Origin: Desulfovibrio cuneatus DSM 11391
Lineage (GTDB): Bacteria > Desulfobacterota > Desulfovibrionia > Desulfovibrionales > Desulfovibrionaceae
Direction: 5' to 3'
NCBI RefSeq assembly: GCF_000430005.1
Contig: NZ_KE387019.1
Coordinates: 103,151 to 167,150, forward strand
Length of the DNA: 64,000 nt
Each line of letters begins with the position of its first letter. Positions within the stretch are counted from its first letter, which is position 1. Below the pieces are notes generated by a model. It made no database searches, had not been told where the DNA came from, and saw only the letters and a program-made list of their open reading frames with translations. This document shows positions 8,023-17,151 of the stretch, piece after piece. Position numbers and translations under genes: made by a program.

Positions 8023-9945
8023 ATGCTTGATCGTTTCAGAGGCAAGTCATCGTCGCTGTTCACACAGATAATTTTTGGCATTATCATCCTTTCCTTCATT
8101 TTTTTGGGGGTAGGCAGTTTTTCTGGTGGTCCTAGCAGCGGTGCAGCCACGATAAATGGGGTTTCCATTGCGCTGGAAGAGTTTGCCCAAACAGCCCACC
8201 AGGTGTACCAGCAGGAAATACGCAATAACCCGGACATGGGCAGTTCCCCAGAAGCCCTGGAGCAGTTGAAGCGTCAGGTACTGAACCAGATGATTCTGGA
8301 GCAAGTTAAAATGCAGGAAGCCCAGCGCCTGGGTATTTTTGTCACCCCGCAAGAACTGCTTCAGGTAATTGCCAACATCAGCCTGTTTCAAGATGACCAG
8401 GGAAAGTTTGACCCCAAGCGCTATACTGAAGCCTTGAAGCAAATTGGCCAGACCCCTGCCCAGTTTGAAAAAGGTTATAAAGAAAGCCTGCTGGGTTCCA
8501 AGCTGCTTGCCGCTGCCACCATGGGGGTAAGCGCCACAGAAGCAGAAGCAAAAAACTTTTTCGACTTCCAGCTTGAGCAGCGTGTTGCAGAATATGTGCT
8601 GTTTGCCAGCAAAGATTTTGCTGGCAAAGTGACGGTAACCGACGCAGACTTGCAGGCTTATTTTGATGCCAATAAGGCCAGCTTTATTGAGCCAGCCCGC
8701 ATGAACCTGGACTTTGCCCTGGTTACCCCTGCTGCCCTGGCCGACAAAATTACAGTGGACGATGCAGACGTTACCGCTTTTTACGAAAAAAATAAGGAAC
8801 GTTTTGCCCTTCCGGCTGAATACCGCCCCCGCCACATTCTTGTGCGCGCTCCGGCCCCTGGTTCTGCGGACAAAGACGCCGAGGCTGCCTTTGCCAAGGC
8901 CGAAGAGCTTATGCTTGGCATCCAGAAAGAACTGAAGGCTGGCGCTTCTTTTAATGAACTGGCGATAAAATATTCGCAAGACCCAGGCTCTGCCCCGCAA
9001 GGTGGCGACCTAGGCTGGCTGGAAGAAAATGCCCCCCTGGTGCCAGAATTTAAAACAGCGGCCCTGGCCCTGAAGCCCGGCGAAGTAAGCCCCATAGTGC
9101 GTACCCAGTTTGGCCTGCACCTTATCAAGCTGGAAGACAAGCATCCTGACAGAATCCTTACTTTGCAGGAAGCCCGCGATATCATCCGTAAGGACCTTGC
9201 CCTGGAAAGAGCTGGGGCAGAAGTGGATAGCCTGCGTAAAAAAGTGGTGGCCGAACTGAACGAAGGGGCCACGTTTGATGATATTCTCAAGAAGTTTGGT
9301 CTGAAAAAAGAAAATACCGGGGTTATGAACAAAAGCAGTGTGGCAGGGCGTCTTGAATTACATAAAGATGGCATGACCGTGCTGGAAAACGTTGCCGCAG
9401 GCGAAATGGCCCCCATGCCGCTGGATGTGGCTGGTGGTGTTGCCCTGATACGTGTTGTTTCTGCCACAGCAGAACGTACCCCGGAACTTGCTGAAGTGAA
9501 AGACACTGTGCGCCAACAAGTTGTGGCCAAAAAATCGGCTGAGCTTGCCAAGGCCGCTGCGGATGAAGCCCTTGCTTCCTTCACTGGCAACACCGTGCCA
9601 GCGGCTTTTAAAGGGAAAGTGCAAAAATCGCAAAGGTTTTCCCGCGCAATGCCCCTTATTATGCCCCTTGGTACTGTGCCGGGCCTTGCGGATGCCCTGA
9701 ACTCTCTGCCTGCCGGGCCATGGGCTGCCCGCACCTTTGAAACGGCTGACGGCGCTGTTATTGCCCGTGTGGCCGAGGTCATTCCTGCTTCCCAGGAAGA
9801 CTGGGAAAAGCAGGGGTCCATGGTGTATCAGGCTCTTGTGCAGGGCGCACAGGGTGAAATGATGCAACTGTACATGGAACGCCTGCTGCTGAAAAGTGAT
9901 GTGCAGGTGAATGAAGAGGCTGTTCAGGCTGTGCGTTTCCGGTAA
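8023..9945 (+). CDS. ppiD: PpiD-like periplasmic folding chaperone / peptidyl-prolyl isomerase
   Basis: Inner-membrane-anchored foldase that helps newly exported outer-membrane proteins fold. I start at the ATG at 8023 because CGGAG (8011-8015) is correctly spaced; earlier TTG and ATG codons lack a site. The 640-residue product has one N-terminal membrane anchor (about 12-32), a SurA_N-like region with GAATINGVSIALEEF, and a parvulin domain (about 258-365: YRPRHILVRA, SQDPGSAPQGGDLGW, FGLHLIKLE), then a C-terminal PpiD tail. A GCGTTTCCG/CGGAAACGC hairpin overlaps the stop codon (9932-9957). Confidence 0.88.
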   Translation: MLDRFRGKSSSLFTQIIFGIIILSFIFLGVGSFSGGPSSGAATINGVSIALEEFAQTAHQVYQQEIRNNPDMGSSPEALEQLKRQVLNQMILEQVKMQEAQRLGIFVTPQELLQVIANISLFQDDQGKFDPKRYTEALKQIGQTPAQFEKGYKESLLGSKLLAAATMGVSATEAEAKNFFDFQLEQRVAEYVLFASKDFAGKVTVTDADLQAYFDANKASFIEPARMNLDFALVTPAALADKITVDDADVTAFYEKNKERFALPAEYRPRHILVRAPAPGSADKDAEAAFAKAEELMLGIQKELKAGASFNELAIKYSQDPGSAPQGGDLGWLEENAPLVPEFKTAALALKPGEVSPIVRTQFGLHLIKLEDKHPDRILTLQEARDIIRKDLALERAGAEVDSLRKKVVAELNEGATFDDILKKFGLKKENTGVMNKSSVAGRLELHKDGMTVLENVAAGEMAPMPLDVAGGVALIRVVSATAERTPELAEVKDTVRQQVVAKKSAELAKAAADEALASFTGNTVPAAFKGKVQKSQRFSRAMPLIMPLGTVPGLADALNSLPAGPWAARTFETADGAVIARVAEVIPASQEDWEKQGSMVYQALVQGAQGEMMQLYMERLLLKSDVQVNEEAVQAVRFR

Positions 9946-10015
9946 TTGCGGAAACGCTGAGTCATTCCGAGCGTTACCAAAACGCCATCTAATCAGAAAT
10001 AAGGGATAGAAGCTC

Positions 10016-10504
10016 ATGAGTGGAGCGGAACGATATACGCAACAGTATCCTGTTTCCTGGGCACAATTGCACCGGGATACAAAAGCGCTGGCTGCGCGTT
10101 TGGTGGAAATGGGGCCATTCAAGGGTATTATTGCTGTCACCAGGGGGGGGCTTGTGCCCACTGCTGTTGTGGCCCGGGAACTGGAAATTCACATGATTGA
10201 AACCATGTGTCTGGTGAGCTACGACTGGCAGTCGCAAAACGACGGCTGCACCATTTTGAAAACGGTAGAAGGTGACGGCAAAGGCTGGCTTGTGTTGGAC
10301 GATCTCGTAGACACCGGAAAAACTATGGCTGTGGTGCGCGAACTGCTGCCAGAAGCTACCCTGGCAGCTATTTATGCCAAGCCAGGTGGCGTGAATTCTG
10401 TGGATGTCTATGTTTCAGAAGTCAGCCAGGACACGTGGATACTGTTCCCGTGGGATGTGGAAGCGCAATACGTCAAGCCGTTGGTGGCGCGCTGCGAAAA
10501 ATAA
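10016..10504 (+). CDS. gpt: Xanthine-guanine phosphoribosyltransferase
   Basis: Salvages xanthine, guanine or hypoxanthine to the nucleotide using PRPP. The 162-residue protein has VTRGGL (PPi loop) and the PRPP motif VLDDLVDTGKT, with GGCTIL-type substrate-loop residues between and FPWDVE near the C terminus, all as in E. coli Gpt (152 residues). AAGGG lies 10 bases before the ATG. It directly precedes a BMP-type transporter that in relatives imports purine nucleosides, so the neighbourhood reads as purine salvage. Confidence 0.9.
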   Translation: MSGAERYTQQYPVSWAQLHRDTKALAARLVEMGPFKGIIAVTRGGLVPTAVVARELEIHMIETMCLVSYDWQSQNDGCTILKTVEGDGKGWLVLDDLVDTGKTMAVVRELLPEATLAAIYAKPGGVNSVDVYVSEVSQDTWILFPWDVEAQYVKPLVARCEK

Positions 10505-10517
10505 CTTTGGCCCGGTT

Positions 10518-10551
10518 GCCGGCCTTCCTTCGGGGGGTCGGCGTTTTTTTT
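10518..10551 (+). terminator. Intrinsic terminator after gpt
   Basis: GCCGGCC (10518-10524) pairs with GGTCGGC (10536-10542, one G-T pair), followed by eight T at 10544-10551. Confidence 0.75.
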
Positions 10552-10757
10552 CCGCTCCGGCGGCGGGTTATATGCTCCGGCGGGCGGGGCCGCCTACGCC
10601 CCACCTTGTCGCTTCACGGCTCGCTACGCTTGCGACTGCCGTGGCAGGGAAGTGCTTGCAGACCGTATGTTTTAAGGGTAACTGAAAGGGGCGTCACGTG
10701 CCTTGTATATGATGAGGCAGTGCCTCCCATAACAAATCATATCATTTCACTATCATT
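10552..10757. other. Intergenic GC-rich segment without a gene
   Basis: No supported gene. The stretch CACGGCTCGCTACGCTTGCG around 10612-10631 recurs in modified form (CACGGCTCGCAACACTCGCG) around 11951-11970 on the other side of the BMP gene. GTGGCAGGGAAGTGCTTGC (10638-10656) resembles GTGGCAGGGAAATGCTTGC at 3548-3566. These look like fragments of interspersed non-coding repeats. The transporter promoter should lie at the right end. Confidence 0.4.
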
Positions 10758-10769
10758 CAGGAGGATTCC

Positions 10770-11840
10770 ATGCGTGCAATACTACTGGCCCTTATGCTGA
10801 CCTTGGGGCTGTGTGCCCCGGCAGTGGCTGCGGAAGGCAAGCCCAAGGAAAAGTTGAAAATAGGGTTTGTGTATGTTTCCCCCGTTGGGGATGAAGGCTG
10901 GTCTTACCAGCATGATCTTGCCCGCAAGGAGCTTGAAAAAGACCCCAACATTACCACCACCTTTGTGGAAAGTGTGAAGGAAGGGGCGGACTCCGAACGG
11001 GTTATTTTGAACATGGCCCGTAAAGACCACGACATTATCATTACTACCAGCTTCGGGTTTATGGACCCCACCATGCGCGTGGCGTCCCAGTTCCCCAACA
11101 TTACGTTTCTGCACTGTTCCGGCTATAAAATGTCGGAAAACGTCAGCAACTATTTTGGCCGCATGTATCAGGCCCGTTTCCTTACGGGTGTGGTGGCTGG
11201 TCGCATGACCAAAAGCAATATTATTGGTTATGTTGCGGCCTTCCCCATTCCGGAAGTGATTCGCGGCATCAACGCTTTTACCTTGGGTGTGCGTTCCGTA
11301 AACCCTAAGGCTGAAGTGCGCGTGGTGTGGAGCAAAACATGGTACGACCCACTGGTGGAAAAAGAAGGGGCTAAAAGCCTGCTGGATGTTGGTGCAGACG
11401 TGATTACCCAGCACCAGGATTCTCCCGGCCCACAAGTGGCTGCGCAGGAAAAAGGCGTGTACTCCATTGGGTATAACACCGATATGACTAAAGTTGCTCC
11501 CAATGCGCACCTTGTGGCTGCTATTTGGAACTGGACCCCCTTCTATAAAGATATGGTGGAAAAAGTACGCAAAGGCCAGTGGAAGTCCGGCTCTTTCTGG
11601 CCCGGCATGGAATCAGGCATAGTGGATATTTCCGGCTTTGGCCCCATGGTGCCCAAAGCAGTGCAGGAAGAAGCCCGTGCCCGCCGCCAGGATATTATTG
11701 ACGGCAAGCTCGTGGTGTTTAAAGGCCCGGTGCTGGACCAAAGCGGTGCCGTGCGCATTCAGGACGGCGCACTGCCCACCGACAAAGAACTGCTGGAAAT
11801 GAACTGGTTTGTGCAGGGTGTTGTTGGCTCACCAAAATAA
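10770..11840 (+). CDS. BMP-family ABC transporter substrate-binding protein
   Basis: Periplasmic binding protein of the basic membrane protein/PnrA class, which in characterised cases binds purine nucleosides. Sec signal peptide at residues 1-20 (MRAILLALMLTLGLCAPAVA, cleavage before AEG), then KLKIGFVYVSPVGDEGWSYQ, typical of the family, and VVAGRMTKSNIIGYVAAFPIPEVIRGINAF. No lipobox, so a soluble form. A strong AGGAGG lies 7 bases before the ATG. Two permease genes and an ATPase follow after a 314-base hairpin-rich gap; together they form one importer. Confidence 0.9.
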   Translation: MRAILLALMLTLGLCAPAVAAEGKPKEKLKIGFVYVSPVGDEGWSYQHDLARKELEKDPNITTTFVESVKEGADSERVILNMARKDHDIIITTSFGFMDPTMRVASQFPNITFLHCSGYKMSENVSNYFGRMYQARFLTGVVAGRMTKSNIIGYVAAFPIPEVIRGINAFTLGVRSVNPKAEVRVVWSKTWYDPLVEKEGAKSLLDVGADVITQHQDSPGPQVAAQEKGVYSIGYNTDMTKVAPNAHLVAAIWNWTPFYKDMVEKVRKGQWKSGSFWPGMESGIVDISGFGPMVPKAVQEEARARRQDIIDGKLVVFKGPVLDQSGAVRIQDGALPTDKELLEMNWFVQGVVGSPK

Positions 11841-12154
11841 AGAAGTACTCATTGGGGAGGCTCTGCCTCCCCAAACCCCTCTTTTCTTCGCTTGGGCGTC
11901 GTGGAGATGTGCAGGGCAGCAAAGCTGCCCTGCACCCTCCGCCCTCACTCCACGGCTCGCAACACTCGCGACTGCCGTCGGTTGAAGGACATGATGCCCT
12001 TGGAGTCCCACATACGGGTTAAGTTTTTCGCGGGGCGAAAAGCTTAACGCAAATGGGGGTCAAGGGGCGTCACGCCCCTTGCAGGGGGCTTGGGGGACAG
12101 CGTCCCCCAAGTAAAAACAATCATATTCTTAATTACCATTTTTGCGAGGCTCCT
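11841..12154. repeat. Intergenic cluster of strong stem-loops
   Basis: No gene supported. At least five inverted repeats follow each other: GGGGAGGC/GCCTCCCC (about 11854-11872), GCAGGGCAG/CTGCCCTGC (about 11911-11933), GTTAAG...CTTAAC with an inner TTTTCGC/GCGAAAA (about 12017-12046), AAGGGGCG/CGCCCCTT (about 12062-12080) and CTTGGGGGAC/GTCCCCCAAG (about 12089-12113). None is followed by a long T run on the plus strand except weakly, so they may tune rather than end transcription between the abundant binding protein and the permeases. They could also stabilise the upstream mRNA 3' end. Confidence 0.6.
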
Positions 12155-13249
12155 TTGCGAACCTGGAAAGTTACAAGAAGAACGGAGCCCCTGGGCTGGG
12201 GCTCCTTTCTTCTTTTCATCATGGCGTTTGGCATTTCCTTGGCTATCAGCGGGTTCCTGTTGTTTTTGCAGGGCAAACCGGGGCTGGGGGGCATTTTGCT
12301 GCTGCTTGAGGGGGGCTTTGGCCACGGCTACAGCCTGGAAGATACCTTCTTGAAAGCCATCCCCATTTTCTTGTGCGCCGCTGGCGTGGCGGTGTGCTTT
12401 CGTATGCAGGTGTGGAACATTGGGGTAGAAGGGCAGTATGTGATGGGCGCTGCCGGGGCTACATGGGTGGTGCTTACCTTCCCTGATGCCCCCATGTGGG
12501 CCATGCTGCCTGCCATGGGCATTGGGGCCATGGTGGCAGGGGGCCTGTGGGCCAGCCTGCCTGCCTTGCTGCGCCTGTATGCCCACATGAACGAAATCAT
12601 TTCTTCCCTTATGCTGAACTACATCGCCCTGGTTATTTTGCAGCGCCTTGTGTATGGCCCCTGGAAAGACCCGGACGGTGCAGGCTTCCCCCACACCATG
12701 GTATTCCCGGACCCTGCTGTTATTGGCACGTTTCTGGGGCGCATCCACTATGGGCTGTTGGCCTGCCTTGTGTGCGGCCTGGGGCTGGTGTTTTTTTTGA
12801 AGCGCACCCGCCTGGGGTTTGAAGTGACCGTTGGCGGGGAAAACGCCACGGCTGCGCGGTATGCAGGCATGCCTTATGCCCGGCTGGTGCTGTTCGTTTT
12901 TGTGGTGTGCGGGGCGCTGGCTGGCCTTGCCGGGGGTATTGAAACTTCCGCTGTGCTGCACCGCCTGAGCATGAATATCAGCGTGGGGTATGGCTACACC
13001 GCCATTGTGGTGGCCTGGCTTGCCCGCCTGCGGGTGGGGCGCATTGCCCTGTTCGCCTTTTTGCTGGCTGGCCTGCGGGTGGGTGTGGAAAATTTACAGC
13101 TTGAACTGGGCGTTCCTGCTGCGTTTGCTGGCATGATGGAAGGCTGCATTTTGCTTACGGTGCTGGCGGCCCAGTTTTTTGACAATTACGCCCTGCGGCG
13201 TGTGCAGGCCCAGCCTGCCGCTGCGGGCCAGAAAGGAGCAGGGGCATGA
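12155..13249 (+). CDS. BMP-type ABC transporter permease, subunit 1
   Basis: Integral membrane permease of the branched-chain/ribose superfamily, partner of the binding protein upstream. I favour a TTG start at 12155 (reads MRTWKVTRRTEPLGW) because GAGG at 12146-12149 precedes it and no ATG is suitably placed; this gives 364 residues. About nine hydrophobic segments are visible, with NIGVEGQYVMGA near residue 85 and YGYTAIVVAWLARLR, both family signatures. Its stop overlaps the ATG of the second permease by four bases. Confidence 0.82.
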   Translation: MRTWKVTRRTEPLGWGSFLLFIMAFGISLAISGFLLFLQGKPGLGGILLLLEGGFGHGYSLEDTFLKAIPIFLCAAGVAVCFRMQVWNIGVEGQYVMGAAGATWVVLTFPDAPMWAMLPAMGIGAMVAGGLWASLPALLRLYAHMNEIISSLMLNYIALVILQRLVYGPWKDPDGAGFPHTMVFPDPAVIGTFLGRIHYGLLACLVCGLGLVFFLKRTRLGFEVTVGGENATAARYAGMPYARLVLFVFVVCGALAGLAGGIETSAVLHRLSMNISVGYGYTAIVVAWLARLRVGRIALFAFLLAGLRVGVENLQLELGVPAAFAGMMEGCILLTVLAAQFFDNYALRRVQAQPAAAGQKGAGA

Positions 13250-14169
13250 CCTTTGCGCTGTTTTTAAAGGTGCTGTTTTCTGCCATTGAGCAGGGCACCC
13301 CGTTGTTGTATGCCACCCTTGGTGCCATTATTACGGAACGCTCCGGGGTGCTGAACCTGGGGGTGGAAGGCATGATGATTGTGGCGGCCTTTGCAGGATT
13401 TTTCGGCCTGCACCTAACGGGCAACCCGTGGCTTGGCCTACTGGCTGCGGGCATTGCTGCGGCCTTTATGGGCAGCCTGCACGGGGTGGTGTGCCTTGTG
13501 TTTCAGGGCAACCAGGTGGTTTCCGGCTTGGCCCTGACCATTTTGGGCCTGGGGCTGGCAGACTTTTTGGGCGCGCCCTACATTGGCACTGTCACCAAAG
13601 GGTTCAACCCCATTGCCTTGCCGTGGCTTTCTTCCCTGCCCGTACTGGGGCCTGTGCTGTTTACCCATGATGTGCTGGTGTACATTTCCTTTCTGCTGGC
13701 CCCTGCGGCCTGGTTTGTGCTTACCCGCACCCGCTGGGGATTAGCCCTTTGCGCCACAGGGGAAAACCCCCAGGCCGTGGCTGCGGCGGGCCTTTCCCCC
13801 CTGGCGTGGCGCTGGGTGGGCATTGTGGTAGGGGGCTTCCTTATTGGTTGCGGCGGGGGCTACCTTTCCCTTGCTTCCAGCCATGAATGGACCCACAGCA
13901 TCAGCGCCGGGCGCGGCTGGATAGCCATAGCCCTGGTTATTTTCTCCTTTTGGCGGCCTGGGCGGGCTGTGCTGGGGGCTTATCTGTTCTGCGGGGTCAG
14001 CGCCTTCCAGTTGCGCCTGCAATCTGCCGGGGTGCTGCAAATTCCTACATGGCTGCTGGATATGTTCCCGTATTTGCTTACCCTGCTTGTGTTGCTGCTG
14101 TCTTCTGCCAGGGGCAAGGGCAGGGCAGCGCCCAAGGCCCTTGGGGTAAACCTGGAGCCAGGAGCCTAA
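13246..14169 (+). CDS. BMP-type ABC transporter permease, subunit 2
   Basis: Second membrane subunit of the importer, 307 residues with about eight hydrophobic segments. Family signatures are ITERSGVLNLGVEGMMIVAAFAG-like sequence near residue 27 (NLGVEGMM) and GRGWIAIALVIFSFWRPGRAVLGAYLF near the C terminus. The start is fixed by the ATGA overlap with subunit 1. The ATPase gene begins one base after its stop. Confidence 0.88.
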   Translation: MTFALFLKVLFSAIEQGTPLLYATLGAIITERSGVLNLGVEGMMIVAAFAGFFGLHLTGNPWLGLLAAGIAAAFMGSLHGVVCLVFQGNQVVSGLALTILGLGLADFLGAPYIGTVTKGFNPIALPWLSSLPVLGPVLFTHDVLVYISFLLAPAAWFVLTRTRWGLALCATGENPQAVAAAGLSPLAWRWVGIVVGGFLIGCGGGYLSLASSHEWTHSISAGRGWIAIALVIFSFWRPGRAVLGAYLFCGVSAFQLRLQSAGVLQIPTWLLDMFPYLLTLLVLLLSSARGKGRAAPKALGVNLEPGA

Positions 14170-14170
14170 T

Positions 14171-15664
14171 ATGCATACAACGCAGCCCTTGGTGAGTCTT
14201 GAAGGCATTTGCAAGTCGTTTGGCCCGGTAAAGGCCAACAACAATATTTCCCTGAACTTTTACCCCGGCCGCATCAAGGCCCTGTTGGGGGAAAACGGGG
14301 CAGGCAAAAGCACCCTTATGTCCATGCTGGCAGGTAGCTTGCAGCCCGATGCCGGCACCATTCGGGTGCTGGGCACGCCTGTGCGCTTCACTTCCCCTCG
14401 TCATGCCCACAACGCGGGCATTGGCATGGTGTACCAGCATTTTAAGCTGGTGGATTCCATGACCGTGGCGGAAAACGTGATGTTGGGGCAGGAAGACGGC
14501 TTTTTGTTGCACCCGGCAAAAATGTATGCCTCCATTGCCACGCTGGCCCGCACCTATGGCATTGAAATTGACCCTGCTGCACGGGTGGAAGATCTTTCCA
14601 TGGGGGAGCGGCAGCGGGTGGAAATTTTAAAGCTGCTGCGCCGGGAAAGTTCGGTGCTGATTTTTGACGAACCCACCGCGGTGCTTACCCCCAAGGAAAC
14701 GGAGCAACTGTTCTATGCCTTCCAGCGCATGGCAGCCCTGGAAAAATCCATTGTGTTCATCAGCCATAAACTGCAAGAAGTAATGGAAATAGCGGATGAA
14801 ATTGCTATTTTGCGCCGTGGGGAGGTGGTGGAAGAGTTTGACCGCGAAAGCGTGCCGGACAAAACCACCCTTGCTTCGCGCATGATAGGCCGCAGCATGA
14901 ACACGGAAATGCACCGCCCGGCTCTTGCCCCAGGGGAAGAAGTGGTGGTGGTGGAAAACCTGGAAGTGAAGGGCTTGCAGCCTCTTTCCTTTTCCTTGCG
15001 CAAAAGTGAAGTGCTGGCCATTGCCGGGGTGGCGGGCAACGGACAAAAGGAACTGGTGGAAGTGCTGGCCGGGCTGTGCGCCCCGCGCCAGGGCAACGTG
15101 CGCCTGCTGGGTAAAAGTTGGAAGGAGTTTTTCCCCACTCCGCCCAAGGTGAACGGGCTTGCCTATATTCCGGAAGATAGGCAAGGTATGGCCACCTGCC
15201 CAGACCTTTCCCTGGTGGATAACCTGCTGCTTACCAGCCGGGAAATTTTTACGGAAGGCATGCTGCTGCAACGTTCTGCCGGACTTGCCGCGACATTGCA
15301 AATTATTTCCCAGTACGATGTGCGCCCCGGCAACCCCCAGGCTTCCGGGCGGTCCCTTTCCGGGGGGAATTTGCAAAAGCTGGTTATTGGCCGGGAACTA
15401 CTGCGCCAGCCAGCCGTGATTATTGCGGAAAATCCCACACAGGGGCTGGATATTGCTGCTACGGAAGATGTGTGGGCGCGGCTTTTGGAGGCGCGCCAGC
15501 ATGCGGGAATTTTGCTGGTGACGGGGGATGTGAATGAGGCCCTGCAACTGGCAGACCGTATTGCTGTGATGTATCGGGGCAAGTTTGTGGATTGCTTCCC
15601 GGTGACTGATGCCGTGAAAGTAGCACAGATCGGGTCTATGATGGCTGGGGTGGCCTACCGCTAG
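14171..15664 (+). CDS. BMP-type ABC transporter ATP-binding protein (two fused ATPase domains)
   Basis: Energises the importer; 497 residues containing two ABC domains in tandem, as in RbsA/NupA-type proteins. Domain 1: Walker A GENGAGKST (about 38-46), signature LSMGERQRVEI, Walker B VLIFDEPTAVLTP. Domain 2: degenerate Walker A GVAGNGQKEL, signature LSGGNLQKLVIGRE, and Walker B replaced by VIIAENPTQGLDI, where Glu-Asn stands in place of the usual Asp-Glu, as is common in this subfamily. Last gene of the transporter operon. Confidence 0.9.
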   Translation: MHTTQPLVSLEGICKSFGPVKANNNISLNFYPGRIKALLGENGAGKSTLMSMLAGSLQPDAGTIRVLGTPVRFTSPRHAHNAGIGMVYQHFKLVDSMTVAENVMLGQEDGFLLHPAKMYASIATLARTYGIEIDPAARVEDLSMGERQRVEILKLLRRESSVLIFDEPTAVLTPKETEQLFYAFQRMAALEKSIVFISHKLQEVMEIADEIAILRRGEVVEEFDRESVPDKTTLASRMIGRSMNTEMHRPALAPGEEVVVVENLEVKGLQPLSFSLRKSEVLAIAGVAGNGQKELVEVLAGLCAPRQGNVRLLGKSWKEFFPTPPKVNGLAYIPEDRQGMATCPDLSLVDNLLLTSREIFTEGMLLQRSAGLAATLQIISQYDVRPGNPQASGRSLSGGNLQKLVIGRELLRQPAVIIAENPTQGLDIAATEDVWARLLEARQHAGILLVTGDVNEALQLADRIAVMYRGKFVDCFPVTDAVKVAQIGSMMAGVAYR

Positions 15665-15811
15665 AAAACGCTTTAGTGTTTTGATTTGTGCCCATAGGGC
15701 AAACAGGCCTAGGCATCGTGCCAGCTCACTGCCCGTGTTTTTCCACGCATTTCGCGTGGATAATGATCGTGTTGTCAAACAGAAGAAATCAGTATTTCCA
15801 AAGGGAAAAGC

Positions 15812-16792
15812 ATGCGCCAAGAACATGCCGCTTATGAAGAGAGCCTGCGACAAATCCGGGAAGTTTCCTACATTACGTGGGTTGGTTTCTGGGTAAACGT
15901 CGTTATTTCTGTGCTGAAGATTGTTACCGGGTTTTTGGGCAACAGCCGCGCCGTTGTGGCAGATGGTGTACACAGCCTTTCCGACCTCATTACCGATTTT
16001 GCCGTGCTGGTGGGGGTGCGTTTTTGGGTTGCCCCGGCGGATGAAGCCCACCCTTATGGGCACCAGCGTCTTGAGTCGCTTGTAACTTTTATTATTGGGG
16101 TGGTGCTTGCGGCTGCGGGCCTTGGCATTGGGTACGACGCCCTTATGCGCATGGGTGAACCACGGGCAAGCGGGGCGGTGGGTAGTTTGGCTGCCCTTGG
16201 GGCTGCGCTGTTTTCCATACTCAGCAAAGAGTGGCTGTACCACTGGACGCTGAAAAAGGGCCGGGCCATACGTTCCCCGGCGGTGGTTGCCAATGCCTGG
16301 CACCACCGTTCCGACGCCATTTCCTCCATTCCCACAGCCGTTGCCGTTGCCGTGGCCATGTGGCTGCCTTCCTTTGCTGTGGTTGACCTTGTGGCAGCCC
16401 TTCTGGTGTCTGGGTTTATTGTGAAAGCCGCCTGGGACATTTGCAAGCCTGCCGTGGAAACGTTACTGGACAAAGGGGCCGACGCACACACGTGTGATCG
16501 CATTGTGGCTTATGCCCTAACGGTGGAAGGCATACAGGAGGTACATAACTTGCGTACCCGTTACCTTGGTTCCGCCCTGAGCATTGACATGCATGCGGCA
16601 GTGAACGGCGACCTTACCGTGCGTGAAGGGAACGAGCTGGCCCACCGCCTGGAAGATATGTTCTATACCCCTGCGGCAGAACAGGCCATTGGCATTGTTG
16701 TGCATGACGCCCTGGTGCACATTGACCCGGCAGGCGCGGAGGAGACAGCCGCCCCCGGCCCAGAGCATGGTGCCGAGGGCACGCACGGGTAA
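15812..16792 (+). CDS. Cation diffusion facilitator family metal exporter
   Basis: Proton-coupled exporter of divalent metal (Zn, Fe, Mn or Co). 326 residues: six predicted membrane helices in the first 210 residues, metal-site motif ADGVHSLSD in helix 2 (about 52-60), HPYGHQRLE in the following loop, and the second metal site NAWHHRSDAISS in helix 5, then a cytoplasmic CDF domain to about 305. A short acidic/Pro tail follows. AAAGGG precedes the ATG. The metal cannot be told from sequence. Not obviously linked to either neighbour. Confidence 0.9.
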   Translation: MRQEHAAYEESLRQIREVSYITWVGFWVNVVISVLKIVTGFLGNSRAVVADGVHSLSDLITDFAVLVGVRFWVAPADEAHPYGHQRLESLVTFIIGVVLAAAGLGIGYDALMRMGEPRASGAVGSLAALGAALFSILSKEWLYHWTLKKGRAIRSPAVVANAWHHRSDAISSIPTAVAVAVAMWLPSFAVVDLVAALLVSGFIVKAAWDICKPAVETLLDKGADAHTCDRIVAYALTVEGIQEVHNLRTRYLGSALSIDMHAAVNGDLTVREGNELAHRLEDMFYTPAAEQAIGIVVHDALVHIDPAGAEETAAPGPEHGAEGTHG

Positions 16793-16907
16793 TGCCCGTG
16801 TAACCACGTTTGTAAGAGACAGCGAGAGCGTGAACAGGCAATGCCATGCAGCGATACGGACATTTTTGGAGTGCTGTATTGGACAACGTATTTTCCTAAA
16901 AAAGCTA

Positions 16908-16935
16908 TTGACATCTCCCCTGTTTTTTTACTAAT
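16908..16935 (+). promoter_or_regulatory. Candidate promoter of the aro attenuator leader
   Basis: A consensus TTGACA lies at 16908-16913. The best -10 candidate is TACTAAT at 16929-16935, with a short 15-base spacer. A transcript from here would start near 16943, 26 bases before the leader-peptide ATG. Confidence 0.4.
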
Positions 16936-16968
16936 GTCGATTCAGGAAATTAACCAAACAGGAAAATT

Positions 16969-17088
16969 ATGCACAACTCTCTCTCCCCGCGCTCTTGGCG
17001 TTTCACCACAGCAGTAGAATCCGTATTCTTTTACGGTTTCTTCTATTATGGTTTTAGCCAGTCCTGCGGTGGGGTGAGCGCTGTGTAA
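16969..17088 (+). CDS. Aromatic amino acid leader peptide (attenuator)
   Basis: A 39-codon frame with ATG at 16969, an AGGAAAA ribosome site at 16960-16966 and TAA at 17086. It begins MHNSLSPRSWRF and contains the run FFYGFFYYGF (codons 20-29, bases 17026-17055): eight Phe/Tyr residues in ten codons. That composition is the hallmark of pheA/pheS-type leader peptides, in which ribosome stalling senses charged tRNA-Phe and tRNA-Tyr. It lies upstream of the two first genes of the archaeal-type aromatic pathway and just before a strong terminator. It is too short for ordinary gene finders. Confidence 0.85.
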   Translation: MHNSLSPRSWRFTTAVESVFFYGFFYYGFSQSCGGVSAV

Positions 17089-17151
17089 CTTTTTTGCAAA
17101 AGTAACGTGCCACCGGGCCGCAGGCGAATTCGCCAGCGGCCCGTTTTTTTT
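17006..17151 (+). promoter_or_regulatory. Phe/Tyr transcription attenuator with intrinsic terminator
   Basis: Four regions fit classical attenuation. Region 1 (17006-17014, CCACAGCAG, inside the leader peptide) can pair 8 of 9 with region 2 (CTGCGGTGG, 17064-17072). Region 2 (CCTGCGGTGG, 17063-17072) can instead pair perfectly over 10 bases with region 3 (CCACC...GCAGG, 17110-17124, five-base bulge). Region 3 overlaps the 5' arm of the terminator: CGGGCCGC (17114-17121) pairs with GCGGCCCG (17136-17143), the inside is the palindrome GGCGAATTCGCC, and eight T follow (17144-17151). A ribosome finishing at 17086 would cover region 2 and let the terminator form; stalling at the Phe/Tyr codons would favour 2:3 and read-through into aroA'. 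Confidence 0.8.

Noticed and set aside
10680..10757. Purine riboswitch upstream of the BMP binding protein
   Set aside because: The conserved purine-aptamer loop sequences and three-way junction are not present.
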